Source: Takakia lepidozioides
Taxonomy: Eukaryota; Streptophyta; Takakiopsida; Takakiales; Takakiaceae
Assembly (NCBI GenBank): GCA_030704615.1
Contig: CM060731.1
Location: 36,578,001-36,642,000 of the forward strand
DNA: 64,000 nucleotides
Reading direction: 5' to 3'
Both the position numbers and the translations under genes were made by a program. Below the pieces are notes generated by a model, which was not told the origin of the DNA, did no database searches, and saw nothing but the letters and a program-made list of their open reading frames with translations. Below, one piece after another: positions 22,501 through 31,358 of the stretch (position 1 is the stretch's first letter; each line of letters opens with the position of its first letter).

Positions 22501-23680
22501 CTTATGCGATGGCGCATATGCCTAAGTGCAGGTCATGAAAAAAAACAAAACTACAGCTTACCTTCTCCGTCCGCAGCTTGCCTCTACCACCACCACCACC
22601 ACCACCAACGCCTCCCCCTCGAGTGTCCTTCTTCCTCCCCATCGCCGCAACAGCTCGTTGCCTCGGGGTGGTATAGTATAAGGCCGAGATGCGGCGCCTC
22701 CGTCTCCTCTTCGCAACGGGAGTCTCCAGGGTGTAGAGACTAGAGACGTGTTAAGTGCTTGTGTAGTTTGTGTGTGTTTGTTTGGGGGAGTGGCAAGGGA
22801 TAATGTGCAAGTATACTAGACTACGTTAGTGTAGTAATGATACCGGGTTAGTCATGTAGTAATGGCAACAAGTTTAACTGAATAGAAACAGTTTATTAAC
22901 AAAAAAGTAGAGGTTGTTTCATTGAATAGAGCATGGCTTGTTGGTAAGGTTGTGGTGTATTTTCCACTAGGTTGCGGGTTCAAACCTGCCCCGCCAAGGA
23001 GAGCAGGGGGAAAGGGCTAAGGCCAAATTGGCCAAATCTGAAATGTGAACCTTTTTTATACACTCTGGCGTTAGTGCTTTTTGGACTACATGGGTTACAC
23101 GTGGATCCTCAGAAGATGGTTGTACGATTGACATGTTACTTTGTGGCGGCGCCTTCATAATACAATATAAAGTAAGTGATAAAGTAACTAAATATTTTGT
23201 TATGGGTGTCTTAATCAATTTATTGGTTTTAGAGCCAATTGTCGCCACAAATACTTGTACTCATTACTCATACATGAGTAATCAAAGAACAAATCAACAT
23301 ACATGTCATGGGATTTGATTGTAAATAAATTGTGCCGTCTAGTGTGTCAGTTCATAGTTGGACGATTAATCAACGATTGGTTGTAAAATAAATGGAAACA
23401 TGCAGAGCATTTATGTTTCATATGCTCATAAGAAGAAGGCAGTACATTGGATTCTAAGATCTCAACAACGGCGCCGTCGTCTTAAAAATAGGGGATAGTC
23501 CATTTAGTTGTTTCTGTCAGAGAATAATATGGATGGAGCACATGCCTCAAAAATTTGGACCTTCTGGATTGATGATACACATAAGTAATGTAAGCCATTT
23601 AATGTATTTGCATAAGGTCTTGCAAGATGTGCGCTTTCATTCATTTTGCATCTTCTCTCAAACTTTGAGGGCATTGCCAA
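22501..23680. other. Intergenic region upstream of the transposase, right arm
   Basis: No gene seen apart from the SINE. A CACCAC-rich microsatellite (about 22587-22609) is one or two repeat units longer than in the left arm. Confidence 0.5.
22920..22998 (+). repeat. tRNA-derived SINE, right arm
   Basis: Plus-strand mirror of 9729-9800, with the same A-box TGGCTTGTTGGTAAGG and B-box GGGTTCAAACCTGCC. It was present before the inverted duplication. Confidence 0.6.
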
Positions 23681-24389
23681 ATGTCTACACCAAAATATGC
23701 AGTGCTTTCATGTCCACCTGATGCAAAAGTGGTTCGTTATCCTTGCAATGGAAACAAGTGCATTATCCCAGAACCTTGGTTATGCAATAGATTCAAACTT
23801 GTTCCGGGTTCAGTTTTTTGGAGGATGATGGAGATGATGATGCCTCCACAGTGTTGCTTCCAGTTTTCAATGACGGCCAAAAGCAATGGGAGTTGTTTCC
23901 AGACACTTTCTCCAAGTACCGTGTCACAGGTACGAGCTATACACAGTCACATGATGAGAGGCACACTTCTATTGCAAGAAAGAACGATCAAGCTGCGACA
24001 AATGGGAGTTGTAAATTGAAGGAGGAGGTTGCAGATTCGGCGAGCTTGGGGTCTCATAATTCGGATTGTGTTGAGGTTTCTAAGAGTGTATTTTGTGGAT
24101 CTCAACCTTCCTCATCTGCTCATACGGTCTTGCTTCACGACATGAAGCCTCGGAAAACTCCATTGGACAACACCACGTCTGATTGTTGCGAATCTGCGAG
24201 GGTTTATCTTCATCTCCACGACTAGCAGGGGAGGCTACATCTGCATTTCCTTCTGGTGTGTTGTCCATTTTGAGTATCTTGGCCACTGCTCGGAGGAATG
24301 GATCAAAAGGAGAGCTTTCTACCTTGGACTATAGTCACATTCCAGTGCATCGTGTTGGTGTCTTCCTCGAGCTTTTGATGGAAAAGTGA
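23681..24389 (+). pseudogene. MULE-type transposase, N-terminal segment (right copy)
   Basis: Same protein start as the left copy at 9011. Three single-base deletions relative to the left arm, near 23819 (GGG to GG), 24200 (GGGG to GGG) and 24356 (TTCGG to TTGG), break the frame into pieces. It leads directly into the long open frame at 24386. The region is Ser/Asp-rich with no recognised domain and is probably a DNA-binding or regulatory extension. All three are 1-bp losses, two of them in homopolymers, so sequencing error is a possible explanation. Confidence 0.75.
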
Positions 24390-26458
24390 TCCACGAACTC
24401 CCCCCCGTGGTCAAACTACGTACGGACCGTGGTTCACAGTCCCTCCAAGGCATGGACCGCAAGTTTGATGGTCATCCTTGGTGCAAGACCAATACCTACA
24501 ATATGTCTGGTGTTCCAGATCATGTGAAATGTAGTAAGGTTCTTTGTGTTGGAAAGCTCATATGTCAAAGCAGCACTTGCCCCTTCTTCAAGAAAGAAGG
24601 AGAACGGAATGACCGCTATTGGGAAGGCAATGCAGACAAGGTGTTCATTGCAGGAGCCCAAGTTCCATTCAACCAGTTCAAGTGTAGTTTTTGCAAAGAA
24701 AGACCTTTCTGTGAGGCGCATTGTGGGGCAAGAATGTACTATGTCACAAGTTCCCTTCCAACATATACACGTGTTGCAGTTCACGTTGGGTTTCATAACC
24801 ATCCATGTGCCAAGGGCGAGAATAGAGAGGTTGCGGAAAATGCATCAAGCATGATTCAAGAGCACGTTAAGATGAAGCCATGGTCGACCCCGGGAGCTAT
24901 TTCCTTGTCAATGGCCCAAAAGCTCTTGATTGATCGAGTTCTTGTGGCTGATGGCACAGAGACAGTACGTCTTGAGGGAGAGGCTTTGGAAGATATTCTT
25001 GAAGAGTTTGCCCATGTTTGTAGCCCCAATGTGAAAAACAAGGTCGCATCTGCACGTGTCAATTCCATCATGTCCATATTGGAGTTGAAGCGTCTGAGTA
25101 CATACCATTTCATTCACAGCAATCTCCTTCCAGGCCAGCATACTTCTCATCTCCCCCATGTTTTCAAGATGTCTGTTGCTGGTCCCAGGAGTGGTGTTGA
25201 TCTTGTGCGTCGCATGAGTGAGGGGGATCTACGCACAAGTTGGGTAGTATTTGACCATGTCAAACGCATCAAGGATTGGACAACTTTTGCGTGTCATGTC
25301 TATGAACCATATGTCAAGCGAATGATGACCATTGCCATTTGCGATATGAAAACAGAGGATGCAGATGCTCAGGTGTTATTCTGGGAGATGATCAATGAAC
25401 AAGCAAAACTTGCTGGCTTGAACAAACCAAATTTTGCTGGCTTCATGGCGGATGCAGCAGGAGCGAATTGGGCTGTTGTTCGAAGGGTTTATGGATCTGA
25501 TCCCAATGTCCCAATGGAAGGTAAAGAAAGAACATGTTTATATCATTGGGCTGAAAGCCTCCGAAGACACACCAACGACTATATCTTGGAGGACTTCCGT
25601 GAAAGGCACACTCAGCTCTGTTATGAATGGAAAGATAGTGCTACCTTGGAGGATGCTACAACCACATACATTGCAATTCGGGCTTGGTGGCTCTCTTCAG
25701 GAGCATGCACAGAAAAGAGTCTGCCAAAACTAGATTCATGGCTTGCATGGTGGCACTACAGATATCGAATGTGGGGCCAATGGATGAGAGAGGACATGGA
25801 TGTGGAGGCAGATGCAGATATGCCTACCACTAATTTGTCTGAGGCAGTCCATTCTGCTTGGTGGAAGACAGCAGGCAATGGGAAAAAAATGAAGGTGGAT
25901 CTATATGAGGCCACCATGCATGACATGTCACGAGCTCTTTTGCAGCAGGCAACATTTTACAGGCACACCACAGGAAAGACATGGGGGACGGGGCCCGACA
26001 AAGAGGAGCTCATGTTGCGTCAAACAGCTAGATCTAATAGCCCAGCAAAAATGGGTAAGGTTGTACGTGGCATAATAGCTGGAACACCCATGCACACAAG
26101 GGGGGTTCAATTGGAGGGAGACAATCGCACTATTCCAGTCAAACGCAAGTTAGGCGATGAGCATGGTGGGCCAAACGAATCTTGGAGGTGTGATATGAAT
26201 GTAAAGACTGTTCCAGTGCGCGCCACTGGGATGCCCAGTCCACACCAGCCATCTAGGTTTGTCAGCTCCAAATCAAGTCATGACATTCCTAGTTCTTCGA
26301 CTTTCTGTGAGACAAATCCACATGTTGCTATCCCTCCTCAGCCAAATCCAGTGAGAGAGACACAAGACTTTTTCGATGCATTAATTGTTCAGGATTCAGC
26401 GGACAGGTCCTGCTTCCATGGTTCGTTGTTCTACCTTGGTTGGAGTTTCCAAGGATAA
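24386..26458 (+). CDS. MULE-type transposase core with WRKY-GCM1-like zinc finger
   Basis: 690 residues, continuous with the N-terminal segment upstream. A Cys/His-rich module at about residues 20-140 ends in G-F-H-N-H-P, the layout of WRKY-GCM1/FLYWCH fingers that precede MULE catalytic domains. The RNase H-like core shows V-V-F-D-H (D290), F-M-A-D-A-A-G-A-N-W (D356), the MULE C-x-x-H signature C-L-Y-H-W (C384, H387) and N-L-S-E-A-V-H (E486), so a complete DDE set is visible. The tail is basic and Pro/Ser-rich. MULE transposases cut at terminal inverted repeats and make 8-11 bp target duplications. The start used here is internal: the true start is upstream at 23681. The C-terminus continues at 26440 in another frame. 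The family is divergent, so a non-MULE DDE assignment remains possible. Confidence 0.75.
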   Translation: MIHELPPVVKLRTDRGSQSLQGMDRKFDGHPWCKTNTYNMSGVPDHVKCSKVLCVGKLICQSSTCPFFKKEGERNDRYWEGNADKVFIAGAQVPFNQFKCSFCKERPFCEAHCGARMYYVTSSLPTYTRVAVHVGFHNHPCAKGENREVAENASSMIQEHVKMKPWSTPGAISLSMAQKLLIDRVLVADGTETVRLEGEALEDILEEFAHVCSPNVKNKVASARVNSIMSILELKRLSTYHFIHSNLLPGQHTSHLPHVFKMSVAGPRSGVDLVRRMSEGDLRTSWVVFDHVKRIKDWTTFACHVYEPYVKRMMTIAICDMKTEDADAQVLFWEMINEQAKLAGLNKPNFAGFMADAAGANWAVVRRVYGSDPNVPMEGKERTCLYHWAESLRRHTNDYILEDFRERHTQLCYEWKDSATLEDATTTYIAIRAWWLSSGACTEKSLPKLDSWLAWWHYRYRMWGQWMREDMDVEADADMPTTNLSEAVHSAWWKTAGNGKKMKVDLYEATMHDMSRALLQQATFYRHTTGKTWGTGPDKEELMLRQTARSNSPAKMGKVVRGIIAGTPMHTRGVQLEGDNRTIPVKRKLGDEHGGPNESWRCDMNVKTVPVRATGMPSPHQPSRFVSSKSSHDIPSSSTFCETNPHVAIPPQPNPVRETQDFFDALIVQDSADRSCFHGSLFYLGWSFQG

Positions 26459-27111
26459 ATGCAAAGCGCTCATCAGGAAAGGTAAAGGAAGTCATGCACC
26501 TTGCTTCACTGGCAAGTTACTAGCACCGAACATGAAAGAACCAAAACTGCAAGTTTTTTGGTTTTGCCCCACAGATGTTTTGTCGTGTGTTGGAGGGACC
26601 GTGCCATCCTATTGCTTGGGAAAACCGGGTATACCTAACGTGTGGCCTGTGAAGGTTGGAACCAACCTTACACAAGAAGAGGTGGACAACTTGACCCTTG
26701 CAGGTTTTCGACTAGTCCATCCTCCCAACGTTCCTGATCCAAACTTTCCTGTGGGACCACTTCCAGTGGAACAACATATTCATCAAGGTGTTGTCCTTCC
26801 TGTGGGTAAGTATCCCACTACACGCTATGGGGTGCGCATTCGGCGTCAGGATCCGACTCCTCGACACTTGAGTCGCCAAGAGTCAGCGGAGACTTGCTGA
26901 GGTTCGTGGATTCAGAAACGTGCCTCAGCCAGGTTATGGGAGAATTTACCAGCTACAAATAGAGGGATCTACCAGAGCAGGATTGGTTTACAATGTATAC
27001 ATTGGTCAGTTTCCATCTTATGATTGTCCCGACTTTGATGAGCTATCTGTCAAGAAGAAAAAACAAACATATCTACCTTGTAAGCACATGTACTTCATGT
27101 ACAACATCTAG
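26440..27111 (+). pseudogene. MULE-type transposase, C-terminal segment with SWIM-like finger
   Basis: Two frames carry on from the transposase core: 26385-26900 (V-S-K-D-K-C-K-A-L-I, then Pro-rich sequence) and 26920-27111, which ends Y-D-C-P-D-F ... Y-L-P-C-K-H-M-Y-F, resembling a SWIM zinc finger (C-x-C-x(n)-C-x-H) with the second Cys replaced by Asp. SWIM fingers are the usual C-terminal module of plant MULE transposases, supporting the family call. Frameshifts near 26400-26440 and 26880-26920 separate the pieces; unrecognised introns are an alternative. Confidence 0.6.
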
Positions 27112-27814
27112 GATGCGCCGGGGCTTATGAGATCCACCAACCTTCCCTTAGCCAGTTAGAGATTAGGGCTATGCTAAAGAAGGACCCTAGTTCAACTTCT
27201 TAGTGACACATGAAATGCACAAAAAAAGAACCTCTAACTTGTGCCGTTCATTTTCATGCATGTGACATGTAATTATCTTGTTACTACTTTATTCCAAACA
27301 TGACACATAGCATTTGTTAGTACAGAAGTTCCTATTTTGGTTAAAATGGAACTTGTGTACCTGTCATACAAGTTTTCAAATTATAGAACTGCTTGGCATT
27401 ACAAACAGACATGCAATGTGGTGGTTCAAGACATGACACATATGCATTTGTTAGTACAAAAGTCCATATTTTGGTTAATATGAAACTGTTTTCCTTGAAT
27501 ACAAGTTTGCAAACTATTACTTGGCCAGGGATCTTGTATTCTCTTCAGTTTAAGGTGGTGCATTAGTTGGAGTTAGTGGTCACATGCATCTTTGACCATT
27601 GACTACTGATTTTGTTAGCTAAGATTATTTATTTATTTTTCTATATACATATGATGTAACATTTGCATATGCAATAAATACGTCGTATTCTATGTTATAT
27701 AACTCCACTGCATACAATCTACAATGTGTGCATACAAATTTGTCACATGCATATATAATAAGGGATTTTGTGCATGCATGCACGCAACCTGTGCATATGG
27801 AATAGCAACCCCAG
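27112..27814. other. AT-rich 3' flank of the transposase gene
   Basis: No gene. Two imperfect direct repeats (about 27298-27360 and 27432-27490, sharing GACACATA..CATTTGTTAGTACA and CATATTTTGGTTAA-type blocks) are visible. The far end of the transposon was expected here, but I found no inverted match to the other end (CCACTACACTACCC at 16644). Confidence 0.55.
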
Positions 27815-28350
27815 CAGGACTACCTACACTGCTCAGCTTCCAAGGATCGCATGCTTTCCGGGATAATGGACCTGGCCTCCTGTGGGATGCTCAGTTGCAG
27901 CAATTAGTGGAGCCTAATGCCGACGAGCGAGAGCGGGCTATGGGTTTTTCCACTGGGACCACGGCGGTGCCTTCTCTTTCTGAGGCATCACGTCATCAGG
28001 TGTTGGGGCACGCAATGAATCTAAATTGCTTGACCTGGATTATCAGCTTGACTATGGCTAAGCAACGAAGAGTGCGGAGTGCACTTCCCTTGACGGTCTC
28101 TCTGCCTACCGAGACGGTACAGGCAGTGAGTGGGGGCGAGCCGGTGAGGACCACAGGGTGTAGACATCCATGGCACACGTGGGAGGTGCTCGAGGTTCAA
28201 AGGGAGTTGGCAGCCAATGCGGCTGTGATGGATGAGGTTGGGGATTCTTCTCGAGTTGAGGAGGTCCTCAAGGATGAGATGATGGGGCAGGATGAGGCCT
28301 TGTCATTGACTGAACAGGCAGGGAGTACTGCTCAAGAGGTTGCGGCATAG
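27815..28350 (+). pseudogene. C5 methyltransferase C-terminal fragment, copy C
   Basis: About 175 residues aligned with 165-690 of copy A: the D-A-Q-L-Q-Q-L-V-E-P-N block, motif IX/X R-E-R-A-M-G-F ... V-L-G-H-A-M-N-L-N-C-L-T-W-I-I, and the acidic linker ending Q-E-V-A-A. Catalytic motifs I, IV, VI and VIII are missing, so it cannot be an active enzyme. The open frame begins in unrelated flanking DNA at 27724. Amino-acid differences from copy A are mostly conservative, suggesting divergence under constraint before truncation. Confidence 0.8.
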
Positions 28351-28605
28351 CAACCACGAGACGCGTCCTCTACCTCTAAGTCTGCTGGACTTAAGGTTGC
28401 AGTTACGAAGGGCAATTGGGAGCCTGACATTGGACCTATTGTCACTAGAGGAGAGAGACGACGTATACGGCGGTTCCTAAGGCTTACATGAATTGCTTTG
28501 CCTCTCGTGCTACGGTGGAGGAGCATGAGAAACATGTTCAGGTTGTGCATCGACCGGGTTTGGTCAATAGGGATGCGGATGGATTGAGTCGCAATCCCAC
28601 TAACG
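28351..28605 (+). pseudogene. Remnants of RT and RNase H, copy C
   Basis: After the stop of the methyltransferase linker, other frames read the pre-RT segment R-R-I-R-R-F-L, then A-T-V-E-E-H-E-K-H-V (late RT) joined to V-V-H-R-P-G-L-V-N-R-D-A-D-G-L-S-R-N-P (end of RNase H). Two internal deletions therefore removed most of RT, RNase H and the integrase zinc finger. Confidence 0.7.
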
Positions 28606-28920
28606 ATGCGTCACCACAGATATGTGTTGGTGATGGTGGAGCACTTCTCCAAGTGGATTGAGTTGGTTCCATTGCCTGACAAGGCTAGTGAGGGAGCTGC
28701 GTATGCATTCCTGGATCGTGTGCTTAGCCGATTTGGTGCTCCAGCTGAGGTACTCACGGACCAAGGGAGAGAGTTCTTGGGGGAGTTTCAGGCTTTGTGT
28801 GATAAAGCCTTGATAGACCACCGTACCACTTCTCGGGATCATCCTGAGGCCGATGGCTTGGCAGAGAGAGTGGTGCAGACGGTGAAGAGGGGTTTGCGCA
28901 AGTATGGCTTGCAAAAATGA
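28606..28920 (+). pseudogene. Integrase core fragment, copy C
   Basis: 104 residues: V-L-V-M-V-E-H-F-S-K-W, then L-T-D-Q-G-R-E-F (second catalytic Asp), then D-H-P-E-A-D-G-L-A-E-R-V-V-Q-T-V-K (catalytic Glu), all standard for Ty3/gypsy integrase. The zinc-binding domain and first catalytic Asp are lost in the upstream deletion. The frame closes with an in-frame TGA at 28918; the same frame then continues through 28960-29619, so one substitution separates the two halves. Confidence 0.85.
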
Positions 28921-29619
28921 CACCTAGGAGATTGGGATCTTCAGGTACTTTGGCTAGCCATGGGCTACAGGTTTAGCAAGCAAGCATCACTTGCCTCCTT
29001 CTCACCATATTTCTTTCTTTTTGGCCGAGAGCCAGATTTGCCTTCGTCTATTCGCAAGGAGGCTGCAGTAGTCCTCAATCTTGATGATCCGGATGTGTGG
29101 ACACAAGCATGTGCCCAGCGGGCAGAGTTGTTCAAGAGAGTCATGCCTATGGCTTTTGAGAATCTTGCTATTACCCAACACCGAGACACATTGAGGTATG
29201 CCACTATACGTGGAGGGGGATATCGGCCAGGTGTTCGGCGTTTCTACCTTGGGGACTATGTGTATCTGCAGCAGACAGCGCCTACGACCTTGGATGTCAC
29301 AGCAGGACGTGTGATTCTAATGGTCAGGGAGGTGTTGCCTTCAGGAGTGTTGATTCTGGAGGGTCGAGATGGCATGGTATGGAAGGACCATGTGCGTAAT
29401 TGTGCGCCATGTCACCTTCCACATGTGGATGGGAGGATAGATCCCAACCTTGCAGTGGTACCTGCAGGATTGCGTTGCATGCTATGTGGGCATGCTTGTG
29501 GTGCCGCCACTATGCTGGTGTGTGATCGATGCTCAAGAGGTTGGCACATGGGATGCTTGACACCACCTCTTGAGAGGGTTCCTCATGGAGATTGGTTATG
29601 TCCACACTGCTTGGGATAG
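28921..29619 (+). CDS. Integrase C-terminal region with C-terminal PHD finger, copy C
   Basis: From 28960 it is open for 219 residues, in frame with the integrase core. It begins W-L-A-M-G-Y-R-F-S-K and F-L-F-G-R-E-P-D-L-P (integrase C-terminal block), followed by an SH3-like G-D-Y-V-Y-L-Q-Q segment and then a complete C4HC3 PHD finger in the last 50 residues: C-M-L-C, C-G, V-C-D-R-C, W-H-M-G-C and W-L-C-P-H-C. PHD fingers commonly read histone H3 tails. Many gypsy integrases instead end in a chromodomain, so a PHD is an alternative chromatin-targeting tail. The role as targeting module is inference. All eight zinc ligands are intact. Confidence 0.85.
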   Translation, partial: HLGDWDLQVLWLAMGYRFSKQASLASFSPYFFLFGREPDLPSSIRKEAAVVLNLDDPDVWTQACAQRAELFKRVMPMAFENLAITQHRDTLRYATIRGGGYRPGVRRFYLGDYVYLQQTAPTTLDVTAGRVILMVREVLPSGVLILEGRDGMVWKDHVRNCAPCHLPHVDGRIDPNLAVVPAGLRCMLCGHACGAATMLVCDRCSRGWHMGCLTPPLERVPHGDWLCPHCLG

Positions 29620-29879
29620 TGGCAGTGGATATGACTAGTAGCAGCTCACAAGACATGGGAGGCCAAGCTCATAGGAGTCAATATCTAAGATCTCATGCTC
29701 AAGTTCACAGATTGCAAGACGGCAACTAACGATGGGGCAACTCTTGTACCCGGCCTCTTGATCTATTGAGTTTGAGTGTAGTAGGGACAGTGGTGGAGGA
29801 CTTAGTGAGGCTATGGCCACTATCACATCTTGTGGCTACCTGGACTTAGAGGGACCTAAGCGCCAGCTAGGGGGGCGAT

Positions 29880-30397
29880 TGTGATGGACTAGTGGCTGCA
29901 CTAGTGGTGGCTAATGGCAGCCTAGTGTTGGACTAGTGGCTGCACTAGTGGTGACTAGTGGTGGTCTAGTGGCAGCCTAGTGGTGCACTAGTGATAGACT
30001 AGTGTTTGGTGTGCACATATATTGTGTGGTTTGGACAGCGATATAGTTGTGTAGCGATATGTATGCGCACGACAGCTATCAAGTTATTTTACCACTAGTG
30101 TGAAGTTAGCTAGGAAATAACTAGTTTTTATATATTGACATTTGGGATTGACCCAAGTGTCAATCCAGGGGCCAATACATGTTTGGGCACCTGGCGTTGT
30201 TATCTTCACGGCAGATCGCGGTGGGCTCATCTTTCTCGAGTTGAGCCTCACCGCGCCTAGCTATGGCGCCGTAGTGTGGATTCCCCATGGCGTGGGGTGC
30301 ATTTGGCTTGACTTGTATTTGAGTGATGAGGTTATATATGCATGAGTTTATGCTTCAGATTTGTGAGCTCGTGCTTGTATTCTTCTTCTTTATCTAT
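29880..30397 (+). repeat. LTR of copy C (518 bp) with ACTAGTGG repeats
   Basis: Starts TGTGATGGACTAGTGG right after a purine tract, the expected start of a 3' LTR. Its first 130 bp are a degenerate tandem of CACTAGTG-type units. Its 3' part shares CTCGAGTTGAGCC and CCCCATGGCGTGGGGTGC with the TGTCAAG LTRs, so the families are related. A second copy starts at 30398. Confidence 0.7.
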
Positions 30398-30690
30398 TGT
30401 GATGGACTAGTGGCTGCACTAGTGGTGGCTAGTGGCAGCCTAGTGGTGACTAGTGGCTGCACTAGTGGTGGCTAATGACAGCCTAGTGTGGGACTAGTGG
30501 CTGTACTAGTGGTGACTAGTGGTTGTCTAGTGGCAGCCTAGTGGTGCACTAGTGGTGCACTAGTGGTGACTAGTGGTTGTTGCCTAGTGGTGCACTAGTG
30601 GTACACTAGTGATAGACTAGTGTTTGGTGTGCACATATGTTGTGTGGTTTGGACAGCGATGTAGTTGTGTAGCGATATGTATGCGCACGA
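30398..30690 (+). repeat. Second, truncated LTR copy in tandem
   Basis: Repeats the first 180 or so bp of the preceding LTR (TGTGATGGACTAGTGG ... GTATGCGCACGACA), with the ACTAGTGG block expanded by several units. It stops at 30690 where minus-strand gag-like sequence begins. Confidence 0.7.
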
Positions 30691-30890
30691 CAAACCTATC
30701 CGCATCTCTTTCCAGTTTGCAGGTCTAGGTCGTTGCATTCTGTACCAACTATCGGCTTTCCCTAAGAGACTCAACCTTGCCACTTGGAACAGCCTCTCCC
30801 TCCGTATATTCGCAATGTCAATAGCCATTTGCAACCTCTCAATCCAGCCCACGACATCTTCAACTGATAATCCCTGGAATTGGAGTGGGG
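30691..30890 (-). pseudogene. Gag capsid-like fragment
   Basis: Minus strand, about 60 residues: F-Q-G-L-S-V-E-D-V-V-G-W-I-E-R-L-Q, then R-L-F-Q-V-A-R-L-S-L-L-G-K-A-D-S-W-Y, the classic start of a retrotransposon Gag capsid. It follows the LINE ORF1 region in the same orientation but a different frame, so it may be a fused or nested fragment. It is cut by the LTR at 30690. Confidence 0.55.
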
Positions 30891-31358
30891 GTAGGCATTG
30901 AGGGAAGTGTTGCTGGAAGGTGGGCTTTGAGGATATTCTGAAGAAGAAGAGCCTTGGATGCCTGCTGCTTGGAGTTCTGAGATGATGGGGCCCTTGCCCC
31001 TGTGGGATTTGGAAGCTGGTGCAGAGGAGGCCTCAATGACCATAGGGTCCTCAATTTGTCTTCTTTTCTTTGTTGGCGGGGAGATGGAAATCTGATTGAC
31101 TGCACAATCCCAGGCATGGTTGCTCCGATCAAGGGCAGGCCTCTGGTCAACTTTCTTTAGTGAGAGTGTGTGATTGATTGGAATTCCTGGGTGGGGATCT
31201 GTGGTAGGAGCTGAATTTTGAATAATTTCGGTGCTTCCGTGCCCAGCCTGTGGGTTGTTCATTCTCCTTCTTTTCAGCCTGGGGCAACCTGCCTTGAGGT
31301 GCCCAGATTTTCCACAATAATAACATGCCGAAGCTGCCGTGTCCTCAGACACTTTCAC
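30891..31358 (-). pseudogene. LINE ORF1-like protein, zinc-knuckle C-terminal part
   Basis: Continues the frame at 31355-32365 after a 1-nt slip at the TGTGA overlap. Near its start is one CCHC knuckle, C-Y-Y-C-G-K-S-G-H-L-K-A-G-C, followed by a Pro/Ser-rich tail. Plant L1-type ORF1 proteins have this arrangement of an RNA-binding fold, then a single knuckle. No ORF2 endonuclease/RT follows: the element is cut off. Confidence 0.6.

Larger units (their letters stand above)
16644..24516 (-). repeat. Right arm of giant imperfect palindrome (7.9 kb)
   Basis: Reverse complement of 8151-16071. At the outer end, homology stops at 24516 inside the transposase coding sequence, which continues uninterrupted in this arm, so the right copy is the more complete unit. 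Confidence 0.95.
27815..30397 (+). mobile_element. C5-methyltransferase gypsy element, copy C (internally deleted, with PHD finger and LTR)
   Basis: Homology to copy A begins at about 27815 inside the methyltransferase tail and runs through the acidic linker. The reverse transcriptase is then almost wholly deleted, leaving a few RT and RNase H residues, followed by integrase core, integrase C-terminus and a PHD finger, a purine-rich tract AGCTAGGGGGG just before 29880, and an LTR. The copy gives the 3' gene order missing from copies A and B. Confidence 0.8.

Noticed and set aside
22920-22998. tRNA gene
   Set aside because: A- and B-box sequences are present but no acceptor, D or anticodon stems can be formed; the duplicated context fits a SINE.
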